Source of the DNA: Bacteroidota bacterium
GTDB lineage: Bacteria > Bacteroidota > Ignavibacteria > UBA10030 > UBA8401
Length of the DNA: 6,185 bases
Assembly (NCBI GenBank): GCA_030824295.1
Contig: JAVBYA010000378.1
Span: forward strand, 1-6,185
Direction of reading: 5' to 3'
Part shown: in pieces, positions 1 through 6,006 of the stretch
Position numbering within the stretch: the first letter of the stretch is position 1
How the letters are laid out: each line of letters starts with the position of its first letter
Translations under genes and position numbers: made by a program
Notes under the pieces: model-generated
What the model saw: the letters and a program-made list of their open reading frames with translations, nothing else
Told to the model about the DNA's origin: nothing
Database searches by the model: none

Positions 1-80
1 TCCTCGTAGAACGGTGCCTGCGCCGCGCCGAACGATATTGCGCTGAGCAGCAGCAGAATGACCTTCCGGAGATTCATCAT
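1..80 (-). CDS. N-terminus of an exported protein, cut by the left edge
   Basis: Read from position 80 leftwards, the frame opens with two consecutive ATG codons (80-78 and 77-75). It encodes a classic Sec signal peptide: a basic start (MMNLRK), a hydrophobic core (VILLLLSAISFG) and a likely signal peptidase I site after AAQA, with the mature protein starting PFYE. Only about 26 codons are visible, so the function cannot be told. The first ATG overlaps the stop of the upstream T9SS-sorted gene in an ATGA arrangement, and no Shine-Dalgarno sequence is visible. Translation is therefore probably coupled to that gene and the two form one minus-strand transcription unit. The second ATG is an equally possible start. 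A second secreted or envelope protein is the natural inference. Confidence 0.75.
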   Translation of the reverse strand, partial: MMNLRKVILLLLSAISFGAAQAPFYE

Positions 81-1009
81 TTGATCAGTACCATGCGTTT
101 TGTTTCCGTGAATGTTCCAGTCTGCAGCCGATAATGATAGACGCCGCTCGGCAGCGATGCCGCAGTGAAGGAAGAAGAATATCTTCCCGCTTCCAGACGT
201 TCGTTCACCAGCACCGCGACCTCGGCACCAAGCATATCATATACCTTCAATGTGACGTGGGCGGAGGCCGGAACGGAGAACGCGATCATAGTGGAAGGAT
301 TGAACGGATTCGGGTAGTTCTGGGTCAGCTCGAACCGGTCCGCCACACCGGTCTGCCGCTCCACGGAAAGGAGACCGCTCTTATATAAGAGCGCGATCCA
401 CAGGTCCGCATCCAGCAGCCAGGAGAAATCGCTCGGCTCATCGAACCGCTGATAGGTATATGCGACTCCGGTCAGCTTCTCCCAGGCGCGGAACGCCTTC
501 TCTCCCTGTCCGGCGGAATCACAGAAGAGGGAGAACGTGTCATCGGCAGCCGGCGACCATTCGATACCGACGAATACCGACTCCGGTGTGAACGGTCCGC
601 CGGGAACGTTGAACGGCACCGGCAGCAGGAACACGTTCCCCGCACCGGTCGTATCGAATGCATCAAGGGCAGTGCGGATGGATGCGACCGTTGCGCCGGG
701 ACCTCCGGTGGAGGAATCGTAGTTCTGCGCACCGGTGGCGGTCCTGGTGAAGACGATCGAGATACTGTCCGGCGTTCCCACGACCTTCTTCATACCCATC
801 CAGACCTTCGCTCCGACCACATGGACCTCTTCCAATAGATCGAACCGCTGATATTTTCCGATATCACCATAGCCGTTGGTTCCGGCGATATAGCCCCAAC
901 CGTACGGATTGCGGTGGATACGCTGAGTGTTGCCGTAGAACAGGGTATCAACGGTTTGAGAAGAAAGGAACGACACTGTCAGAAAGGAAAGGAGCAGGAG
1001 TTTTTTCAT
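77..1009 (-). CDS. Secreted protein with a C-terminal type IX secretion sorting domain
   Basis: This 310-residue protein starts with a signal peptide (MKKLLLLSFLTVSFLSS, residues 1 to about 17) and is probably cleaved near SSQ. Residues about 20-210 are rich in beta-strand and aromatic residues and match no family I recognise. Residues about 226-310 are a T9SS type A sorting domain with a FlgD-like Ig fold: QNYPNPFNPST at its start, then VTLKVYDMLGAEV, LPSGVYHYRL and a basic end, TKRMVLIK. In this system the Sec pathway exports the protein, and the C-terminal domain then directs it across the outer membrane to the surface or medium. The ATG at 1009 was chosen because the signal peptide begins there. 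An in-frame ATG at 1123 would bury that signal behind 38 residues and would place the likely promoter inside the gene. No good Shine-Dalgarno precedes the chosen start. The substrate or role of the passenger domain is unknown. Confidence 0.9.
   Translation of the reverse strand: MKKLLLLSFLTVSFLSSQTVDTLFYGNTQRIHRNPYGWGYIAGTNGYGDIGKYQRFDLLEEVHVVGAKVWMGMKKVVGTPDSISIVFTRTATGAQNYDSSTGGPGATVASIRTALDAFDTTGAGNVFLLPVPFNVPGGPFTPESVFVGIEWSPAADDTFSLFCDSAGQGEKAFRAWEKLTGVAYTYQRFDEPSDFSWLLDADLWIALLYKSGLLSVERQTGVADRFELTQNYPNPFNPSTMIAFSVPASAHVTLKVYDMLGAEVAVLVNERLEAGRYSSSFTAASLPSGVYHYRLQTGTFTETKRMVLIK
376..393. repeat. Perfect 18-bp palindrome inside the T9SS-protein gene
   Basis: CGCTCTTATATAAGAGCG equals its own reverse complement over all 18 bases. 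It lies within the coding sequence, where it encodes part of LLYKSG, in the linker between the passenger domain and the sorting domain. It could form a short hairpin in mRNA or be a protein-binding site, but no function is shown. Confidence 0.6.
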
Positions 1010-1029
1010 ATCGTACGGATTCAGGAATG

Positions 1030-1063
1030 TTGTGGGTTGGAGAGTGGGTGCGTTGAAAATATA
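1030..1063 (-). promoter_or_regulatory. Candidate promoter -10 element and leader of the T9SS-protein gene
   Basis: On the minus strand, TATATTTT (1063-1056) resembles both the Bacteroidota -7 element TAnnTTTG and the sigma70 -10 element TATAAT. It lies about 50 bases upstream of the ATG at 1009 and follows an A/T-rich run (TTTTTTTATA). The matching upstream element is poor: only GATG stands at the expected distance. This is an inference from pattern and position. Confidence 0.3.
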
Positions 1064-1088
1064 CGCATTGCCGTATAAAAAAACATCG

Positions 1089-1139
1089 GGTATTTGCCGG
1101 TATTGTACTATTGGTATTCGCACCTTCGATCATATGATC
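1089..1139. promoter_or_regulatory. Repeat-rich intergenic segment: three GGTATT copies and a 12-bp palindrome
   Basis: GGTATT occurs at 1089-1094, 1099-1104 and 1113-1118, and the perfect palindrome GATCATATGATC follows at 1128-1139. The cluster sits upstream of the candidate minus-strand promoter and between two divergent transcription units. A regulator binding here could act on either side. No regulator is identified, and short repeats of this kind also occur by chance. Confidence 0.3.
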
Positions 1140-1176
1140 TGTGTGCGCAGTGTTTGGGTGTTCGGCGAATGAACCC

Positions 1177-1207
1177 TTGTAGTTTTTCCCATAAACATCT
1201 ACCTTAA
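1177..1207 (+). promoter_or_regulatory. Candidate Bacteroidota-type promoter of the seven-gene operon
   Basis: TTG at 1177-1179 and TACCTTAA at 1200-1207 are separated by 20 bases. This resembles the Bacteroidota arrangement of a -33 TTTG and a -7 TAnnTTTG, although the last two bases of the -7 box do not match. Transcription would start near 1213 and leave a leader of about 50 bases before the ATG at 1262. This is inference only. Confidence 0.35.
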
Positions 1208-1247
1208 CAGCAGATCGATCCGCCTGTCCCAATCCCTGTTCATTGCT

Positions 1248-1254
1248 GAAAGGA
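1248..1254 (+). promoter_or_regulatory. Shine-Dalgarno sequence of the first operon gene
   Basis: GAAAGGA lies 7 bases before the ATG at 1262 and supports that start. Several later genes of the operon lack such a sequence, so this is one of the independently initiated genes. Confidence 0.7.
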
Positions 1255-1261
1255 CCCCGCC

Positions 1262-1705
1262 ATGATCCTCGACCATCTCTCCCGCGCCGAGAAATATTTC
1301 CCCGTCCATCCAAGTTTCAAGCATGCGTTCGATTATCTGAAACGGACCGATCTTCGTTCGCTTCCCGAAGGACGCCATGATATTGAGGGAGACGATATCT
1401 ATCTCATCATTGCGGACGACCATACGGGGAAGGAACGCCGCAAACTCGAATCGCACCGGAATTACATCGACATCCAGATCGCGGTGGACGGTTCATTCCC
1501 GCTGGAATGGCACGATGTCGATTCCTGCCGGAATGTGGCGGCGGAGTACAGCGCAGAGAAGGATGTGACATTCTATAACGATCCCCCGCTCTTCACGGTC
1601 CACATGGTGTCGGACATGTTCGCGGTCCTCTTCCCGGAGGATGCGCATGCGCCCCAGCCTCCGATGACCGTCACGAAGAAAGCGATCGTGAAAGTGGCGG
1701 TGTGA
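1262..1705 (+). CDS. YhcH/YjgK/YiaL (DUF386) family protein, sugar anomerase-like
   Basis: The 147-residue protein is the usual length for this family of small cupin-like beta-barrels. Visible signatures are LESHRNYIDIQ (residues 62-72), with the metal-ligand type pattern E63-x-H65 and Q72, and FPEDAHAP (124-131), with H129 as another likely ligand. The C-terminal KKAIVKVAV strand is also typical. The best-studied relatives are E. coli YhcH (NanQ), which speeds anomer conversion of N-acetylneuraminate, and YiaL/EbgC of sugar operons. The likely role is metal-dependent handling of a sugar or sugar acid in the cytosol. No sialic acid catabolic gene is visible nearby, so a NanQ function should not be assumed. 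It is the first gene of the operon and its stop lies only 4 bases before the next start. Confidence 0.93.
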   Translation: MILDHLSRAEKYFPVHPSFKHAFDYLKRTDLRSLPEGRHDIEGDDIYLIIADDHTGKERRKLESHRNYIDIQIAVDGSFPLEWHDVDSCRNVAAEYSAEKDVTFYNDPPLFTVHMVSDMFAVLFPEDAHAPQPPMTVTKKAIVKVAV

Positions 1706-1709
1706 CGCG

Positions 1710-2222
1710 ATGGAGTTCCGGCTGCAGCATTCCCTCCTGCGTCCCTGGCGTCCGGGGGACGAATCCACACTCGAGCGTCACGCGAACAACCGCAAGGTCT
1801 GGATGAACGTGCGGGACCATTTCCCGCATCCGTACACGCGCAGCGATGCCGTGCGCTGGGTGCAGCACGCGTCCATGCATCTTTCCGAGAGCGTGTTCGC
1901 CATTGTTGTGAACGGCGAGGCGGCCGGCAGCATTGGTCTGATCGCCAAGGACGATGTCTACCGCAAATCGATGGAGATCGGCTATTGGCTCGGCGAGAAA
2001 TATTGGGGACGCGGGATCGTCTCCGAAGCGGTCGGCGCCGTCACCCGGTACGGGTTCGAACATTTCGATGTCGTGCGCATCTATGCCGATATCTTCGAGT
2101 GGAACACCGCATCTGCCCGTGTGCTGGAAAAGAACGGATACCGCTGTGAAGCACGGCTGCACCGAGCGGTGGTGAAGGACGGCATCGTTACCGATGCATT
2201 ACTGTATGCAATAACCATCTAA
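1710..2222 (+). CDS. GNAT-family N-acetyltransferase (RimJ/RimL type)
   Basis: This complete 170-residue GNAT domain of the Acetyltransf_3 type would transfer acetyl from acetyl-CoA to an amine. The N-terminal LLRPWRPGDE (residues 9-18) is the usual first strand. The acetyl-CoA pyrophosphate loop is seen as YWLGEKYWGRGIVSEA (92-107), containing the Y-W-G-R-G-x-x-[ST]-E-A form of motif A. Motif B is seen as N132-x-x-S135 followed by VLEKNGY (138-144). Relatives acetylate ribosomal protein N-termini, amino sugars or antibiotics, and the substrate cannot be read from the sequence. The gene starts 4 bases after the preceding stop with no clear Shine-Dalgarno sequence, which suggests translational coupling. 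Confidence 0.93.
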   Translation: MEFRLQHSLLRPWRPGDESTLERHANNRKVWMNVRDHFPHPYTRSDAVRWVQHASMHLSESVFAIVVNGEAAGSIGLIAKDDVYRKSMEIGYWLGEKYWGRGIVSEAVGAVTRYGFEHFDVVRIYADIFEWNTASARVLEKNGYRCEARLHRAVVKDGIVTDALLYAITI

Positions 2223-2228
2223 GTTCGT

Positions 2229-2564
2229 ATGATCGTACCTGTCATTCTGTATGCTGCTGTGGGAGCACTCTTCATCGGTCTTGCCCACCCGCTCATCAAA
2301 CGGCGCATCCCTCCGAACGACCTCTATGGTTTCCGCGTTCCGGAAACACTGGCGTCCGAAGAGCTCTGGTACGCGGTGAACGAATATTCCGGACGGCAGC
2401 TGCGGCTGCTCGGTGTGGTCATCCTTGCGGCGATCCCGCTCCTGCTCCTTCTGCAGGTGGAAGAGATCCTGTTCACCATCATCATGACCGTTCTGCTGGT
2501 CGGCGGTGTTGCCGCCGCGGTCATGCATTCCTTCATCTATCTGCATCGGCTGAAACGCACATGA
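2229..2564 (+). CDS. SdpI/YhfL-family small membrane protein
   Basis: This 111-residue protein has three predicted membrane helices at residues about 2-19, 58-76 and 80-104. Between the first two lies the conserved family segment, running from IPPNDLYGFR (27-36) through V37, P38 and T40 to SEELWYAVNEYSGR (43-56). It matches the usual pattern of N-x-x-[YF]-G-[FI]-R-x-P, then W, then N...G-R. The family is named after Bacillus subtilis SdpI, the immunity protein against the SdpC toxin. Most single-domain members have no proven role, and nothing here points to a toxin partner. The gene follows the acetyltransferase by 6 bases and overlaps the Nudix gene by 4 (ATGA), so it is embedded in the operon. 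Confidence is high for the family and low for any function. Confidence 0.86.
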   Translation: MIVPVILYAAVGALFIGLAHPLIKRRIPPNDLYGFRVPETLASEELWYAVNEYSGRQLRLLGVVILAAIPLLLLLQVEEILFTIIMTVLLVGGVAAAVMHSFIYLHRLKRT

Positions 2565-3097
2565 AACCCTGGACGACCCTTTCGCGCACCACCATCCTCG
2601 ACCACAGCAAATGGCTCCGGGTGGAGGACCATTCCATCCAGCTGCCGGACGGCACCGTGCTGAACAACTGGTGCTGGATCGTCTCGCCGGATTATGTGAA
2701 CGTGGTCGTGCAGGATGAGGACGAGAATTTCGTCTGCTTCCGGCAGACCAAGTATGCGGTGAGCGGACTCTCCCTCGCACCGGTCGGCGGTTATTTGGAA
2801 CCGGGCGAGGACCCGCTCGCCTGTGCCAAGCGGGAACTGCGCGAGGAGCTCGGCTTTGAAGCGAAGGAATGGATCACGCTCGGACGTTTCCCGTGCGACG
2901 GCAACCACGGCAACGGTATGGCGAACCTCTATCTTGCACGCCATGCACATCAGGTCGGCGAGATCATCGCGGACGACCTGGAGGAACAAGAGGTACTCAC
3001 CCTTTCACGGAACGAGATGATGCAGGCTCTGTTGAACGGAGAATTCAAAGTACTGTCATGGTCCACGGCAGTCGCTCTCGCACTCTATCACGTGTAA
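2561..3097 (+). CDS. Nudix hydrolase, ADP-ribose pyrophosphatase-like
   Basis: The 178-residue protein has a complete Nudix box: G77, five residues, E83, seven residues, then R91-E92-L93-x-E95-E96-x-G98-F99. This motif binds divalent metal and cleaves nucleoside diphosphates linked to another group. The preceding VNVVVQDEDENFVCFRQTKY strands and APVGGYLEPGE resemble the ADP-ribose/ADP-sugar pyrophosphatase (NudF/NUDT5-like) branch, but substrate choice is not readable. The length is typical. No signal peptide is seen, so it is cytosolic. Its ATG overlaps the stop of the membrane-protein gene (ATGA) and no Shine-Dalgarno precedes it, which implies coupled translation. Confidence 0.95.
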   Translation: MKPWTTLSRTTILDHSKWLRVEDHSIQLPDGTVLNNWCWIVSPDYVNVVVQDEDENFVCFRQTKYAVSGLSLAPVGGYLEPGEDPLACAKRELREELGFEAKEWITLGRFPCDGNHGNGMANLYLARHAHQVGEIIADDLEEQEVLTLSRNEMMQALLNGEFKVLSWSTAVALALYHV

Positions 3098-3109
3098 TCA
3101 GGAATCACC

Positions 3110-3988
3110 ATGCGCATCATCTTCGTCATCACCATCATAGTATCACTGTTCGCTGCGGGCTGCACAACGCTCCACTCGGCGAAGGACTTCACCGCACCGG
3201 CGCTCTTCACCGGCAGCATTGAAGGACCGGCGTTCGATGCGGCGGGGACGCTGTACGTGGTCAATTTCGGACGGAACGGCACCATCGGCAAGGTGGACCG
3301 CCGTGGGAATGCAGAGCTGTTCGTTGAACTTCCCGCCGGCAGCGTGGCGAACAGCATCAAATTCGGTCGCGCCGGGGACATGTTCCTGGCCGATTATCCG
3401 ATGCACAACGTGTTGAAAGTATCGATGAAGGACAGAACGGTCTCGGTGCACGCGCATGATTCCCTCTTCAATCAGCCGAACGATCTCTGCATCAACGCAC
3501 GCGATCAACTTTTTGCGTCGGATCCGCACTGGAAAACCAGCACCGGCAAACTCTGGCGCATCGATCCGGACGGCTCCACGCATCTGCTGGAGGATTCCAT
3601 GGGCACGACGAACGGGATCGAGCTGAGTCCGGACGAGCGGACGCTCTATGTGAACGAGAGCATCCAGCGCACGGTCTGGAGATACGATGTGGACGAAGCG
3701 GGGAATGTATCGGGGAAAACGCTCTTCCATACCTTTCCCGATTTCGGAATGGACGGGATGAAATGTGATGCGGAAGGGAATCTCTACATCACACGGTACG
3801 GGAAGGGAACGATCGCCGTCCTCTCTCCCGCCGGTTCACTGCTGCGCGAGATACCGCTCACCGGCAAGAACTGCAGCAATCTCGTCTTCGGCGGTCCCGA
3901 CGGGAAGGATGTCTTTGTCACGATGCAGGACAGGAAACTCATCGAACATTTTGTGAACGACATTCCCGGCAAGGGATCGGCACGATAA
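3110..3988 (+). CDS. SMP-30/gluconolactonase-like lipoprotein
   Basis: This 292-residue protein begins with a lipoprotein signal (hydrophobic residues 3-15) ending in the lipobox FAAGC, with C18 as the acylated cysteine. T19 at +2 gives no inner-membrane retention signal, so outer-membrane anchoring on the periplasmic side is likely. The rest is a six-bladed beta-propeller of the SMP-30/gluconolactonase/LRE type. Candidate metal and substrate residues stand in the usual order: E38 in IEGPAFD, N124 in QPNDL, N168 in TNGIELSPDERTLYVNES, and D215 in GMDGMKCD. They match E18, N103, N154 and D204 of human SMP-30 in order and approximate spacing. Family members hydrolyse sugar or other lactones, and some are strictosidine-synthase-like. 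AGGAA at 3100-3104, 5 bases before the ATG, supports the start. The next gene also encodes an exported hydrolase. Confidence 0.91.
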   Translation: MRIIFVITIIVSLFAAGCTTLHSAKDFTAPALFTGSIEGPAFDAAGTLYVVNFGRNGTIGKVDRRGNAELFVELPAGSVANSIKFGRAGDMFLADYPMHNVLKVSMKDRTVSVHAHDSLFNQPNDLCINARDQLFASDPHWKTSTGKLWRIDPDGSTHLLEDSMGTTNGIELSPDERTLYVNESIQRTVWRYDVDEAGNVSGKTLFHTFPDFGMDGMKCDAEGNLYITRYGKGTIAVLSPAGSLLREIPLTGKNCSNLVFGGPDGKDVFVTMQDRKLIEHFVNDIPGKGSAR

Positions 3989-4024
3989 CCATCAGTACCA
4001 TTTCATTTCACCGATCGTATTCTC

Positions 4025-5239
4025 ATGAAGCACATCTCCCGCTCAATTTTACTGGTTTCCCTTTTCTTTGCTCCGCTGCTTCCTGCGGAGACGTTCCTTT
4101 CTATCGTCCACTCGCTGGAACAGCTTCCGGCAGAACAACGGCAGCCGGTCATCGAGAAGTATCTCAACACGATACGGATCGCTCCGATCATTGAACAGGA
4201 TTCACTGCTCCATTTCGTTCTGTACGGCGATGCGGACAGTGTGGCCGTCATCAGTGACCTGCAGCGGTGGAACTCTTCCGATCCGTTGACCAAACTCCCG
4301 TGCGGAACGTATTCGCTGTTCTATCGCACCTTCACCGTTCCTTCTCATGCACGGCTCGATTACAAGTTCATCATCAACGGTACGGAGAAACTTGATCCGC
4401 AGAACCCGAACATCACGCCGAGCGGATTCGGTCCTCATTCAGAAGTGCGTATGCCGAAGTTCGTTCCTTCACCGTATCTCACATTCCGTTCCGAGGTGCC
4501 GCGCGGCAGCATCGATTCCCTCGCTCCTCTCTATACACTGGTCTCCCCGCTCCGCCGGTACGTGATCGCCGCACGTCCCATCAAAGTATATCGTCCGGCA
4601 GGATATGATACACTGAATGCTCTACCGGTGCTGTACGTGCACGACGGACTTGAGGCGCTGGAGTTCATGCGGATCAATGTGGTCCTGGATAATCTGATCG
4701 CGGACGGCAGGATACCTCCCGTCCTGGCGGTCTTTATCCCGCCGGTGGACCGGGAGCGGGAGTATATCACAACGAGTCTCGACCGATTCACCCTCTTCAC
4801 GGTCCATGAGGTCGTGCGGATGATCGACGCTGTCTATCGGACCGACCGTACACCGCAGTACCGCGCCGTCATCGGCATCTCTGCCGGCGCCCATGCGGCG
4901 GTCTACACGGCGCTCTCCCGTCCGGATGTCTTCGGGAACACCGGCGGACAATCGTTGACCGTTACTCCGCAGCTGCGCGCAGCAACACGCCGCGCATCAG
5001 AGCAGAATACACTCCCCCCTCAGTTCAAGCTGTATCTTGACTGCGGCCTGTATGATCTGCACATCCGGCCGCCGTTCGGCGAGGAGATCGATTTCGTCGG
5101 CATGAACAGGGAATACAGTGATCTTCTCTCCTCACTGCGCATCCCGCACTATTATAAAGAGGTGACCGATGGTCACCAGTGGGCAAGCTGGCGCGAGCGG
5201 CTGCCGGAGATGCTCGTCTACTTTTTTGGAGGACGGTAA
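4025..5239 (+). CDS. Exported esterase, enterochelin-esterase-like alpha/beta hydrolase with E-set domain
   Basis: The 404-residue protein has a signal peptide (residues 1-21, ending LLPAE). A short helical stretch follows, then an E-set/CBM48-like Ig domain at about 62-145 (VLYGDADSVAVISDLQRW, then LDYKFIINGTEKLDPQNPN). A putative esterase domain (PF00756 type) occupies about 165-404. Its catalytic triad is visible: nucleophile S286 in GISAGAHAA, D344 in LDCGLYD, and H384 in DGHQWASWRERL. The substrate-pocket strand VLYVHDG is also typical. Relatives include Fes/IroE siderophore esterases and feruloyl or acetyl esterases acting on plant polymers. The domain order resembles periplasmic Fes-like enzymes, but no siderophore genes are present. 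It starts 36 bases after the lipoprotein gene with no clear Shine-Dalgarno, and its stop overlaps the next start (TAATG). Confidence 0.92.
   Translation: MKHISRSILLVSLFFAPLLPAETFLSIVHSLEQLPAEQRQPVIEKYLNTIRIAPIIEQDSLLHFVLYGDADSVAVISDLQRWNSSDPLTKLPCGTYSLFYRTFTVPSHARLDYKFIINGTEKLDPQNPNITPSGFGPHSEVRMPKFVPSPYLTFRSEVPRGSIDSLAPLYTLVSPLRRYVIAARPIKVYRPAGYDTLNALPVLYVHDGLEALEFMRINVVLDNLIADGRIPPVLAVFIPPVDREREYITTSLDRFTLFTVHEVVRMIDAVYRTDRTPQYRAVIGISAGAHAAVYTALSRPDVFGNTGGQSLTVTPQLRAATRRASEQNTLPPQFKLYLDCGLYDLHIRPPFGEEIDFVGMNREYSDLLSSLRIPHYYKEVTDGHQWASWRERLPEMLVYFFGGR
5228..5232 (+). promoter_or_regulatory. Shine-Dalgarno that fixes the M24 gene start
   Basis: GGAGG lies within the last codons of the esterase gene, 6 bases before the ATG at 5239. 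It favours that ATG over the in-frame ATG at 5179, which would add 20 residues read through the esterase frame and has no such sequence before it. Confidence 0.8.
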
Positions 5240-5928
5240 TGGCTCAACTATCCGAACGGAAGCTCCATCTGCTGAAGGCGCAGCAGAATGCCGTCGCGCT
5301 TTTTCAGGAGATCGAAACACGCGGCTTGATCGTCGCGGAAAAATCCGAGAAGGTGCTGAACGACGAAGTGTATGAACTGGCGTTCGAGATGTTCGGCATC
5401 CGCAAGTATTGGCACAAACGGATCGTCCGCGCCGGGAAGAACACGCTCCTGCCGTACCGCGAGAACCCGCCTGATCTTATCATTCAGAAAGAGGACATCC
5501 TCTTCTTCGATTTCGGTCCGGTGTTTGAGGACTGGGAAGCGGATTTTGGACGGACGTACGTGCTCGGCAATGATCCGCAGCGGATCAAACTGCGGAACGA
5601 TATCGAGTCCGCATGGAATGACGGGAAGCGGTACTACGAAGAACACAAAGAGACGCTCACCGGCGCAGATTACTACCGGTATATCGCGTCGCTCGCAGGG
5701 AATTACGGATGGGACTTCGGCAACATCCACTGCGGACATCTGATCGGCAACTTCCCCCACGAGCATATCCTCGGCGATGAGGAACACAATTACCTTCATC
5801 CCAACAATCACATCAAACTCAGCGAATTGGATGTTCTCGGCAGCCCTCGCGACTGGATCCTGGAGATCCATTTCATCAATAAGGAACGGACCTTCGGCGG
5901 ATTCTTCGAGCAGCTCCTCAGCGTATGA
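5239..5928 (+). CDS. Single-domain M24-family metallopeptidase (aminopeptidase P/MetAP fold)
   Basis: This 229-residue protein has the pita-bread fold signatures. The five expected metal ligands are seen as D91 (FFDFGP), D102 (EADFGRT, 11 residues later as in the family), H167 (GHLIG), E209 (ILEIHF) and E224 (GGFFEQLL). H174, seven residues after H167, matches the substrate-contacting His of aminopeptidase P. It lacks the N-terminal creatinase-like domain of full aminopeptidase P (about 440 residues) and is shorter than methionine aminopeptidase. Spacing is unusual: 42 residues from H167 to E209 and only 15 from E209 to E224. No signal peptide is seen, so it is probably cytosolic. The likely role is removing an N-terminal residue from peptides or acting on a related small amide; the true substrate is unknown. 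It is the last gene of the operon. Confidence 0.9.
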   Translation: MAQLSERKLHLLKAQQNAVALFQEIETRGLIVAEKSEKVLNDEVYELAFEMFGIRKYWHKRIVRAGKNTLLPYRENPPDLIIQKEDILFFDFGPVFEDWEADFGRTYVLGNDPQRIKLRNDIESAWNDGKRYYEEHKETLTGADYYRYIASLAGNYGWDFGNIHCGHLIGNFPHEHILGDEEHNYLHPNNHIKLSELDVLGSPRDWILEIHFINKERTFGGFFEQLLSV

Positions 5929-5975
5929 ACCTTGCGAAGGTTGCACATCTATCCCATTGAAACCTTCGCAAGGTT
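5928..5975. repeat. Nested inverted repeat, possible terminator or REP-like element
   Basis: AACCTTGCGAAGGTT (5928-5942) and AACCTTCGCAAGGTT (5961-5975) are exact reverse complements separated by 18 bases, so RNA could form a 15-bp stem. Each arm is also near-palindromic: six paired bases around GCG or CGC could fold as a small hairpin alone. The first arm begins on the last base of the M24 stop codon. No T-run follows, so it is not a classical intrinsic terminator on the plus strand. It may still end or stabilise the operon transcript, or belong to a repeat family scattered through the genome. Confidence 0.75.
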
Positions 5976-6006
5976 GTTCGCTCCCTTGCCCCCCCCAATA
6001 TTTTTC

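Noticed and set aside
1262..1705. Assignment as part of a sialic acid operon (nanQ)
   Set aside because: Only the family is supported, and no NanA, NanE, NanK or sialic acid transporter gene is visible in the window.
2229..2564. SdpI-like protein as immunity gene of a toxin system
   Set aside because: There is no SdpC-like toxin, SdpR-like regulator or small secreted peptide nearby, and single-domain members of this family are widespread without toxins.
2199..3730. Long minus-strand frames (up to about 195 codons) opposite the SdpI-like, Nudix and SMP-30 genes
   Set aside because: Their translations are rich in Arg, His and Ser with no family signature, and they lie opposite well-supported genes.
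5161..5177. GGTGACC-GAT-GGTCACC short hairpin near the end of the esterase gene
   Set aside because: Seven-base arms are common by chance in a window this size, and the segment encodes the conserved catalytic-His motif (VTDGHQW), which constrains the bases. A translational role for the next gene is possible but unsupported.
5989..5996. Run of eight C residues as a phase-variable tract
   Set aside because: It lies between genes and outside the candidate promoter spacer, so slippage would not shift a reading frame or the spacing of the -35 and -10 boxes.
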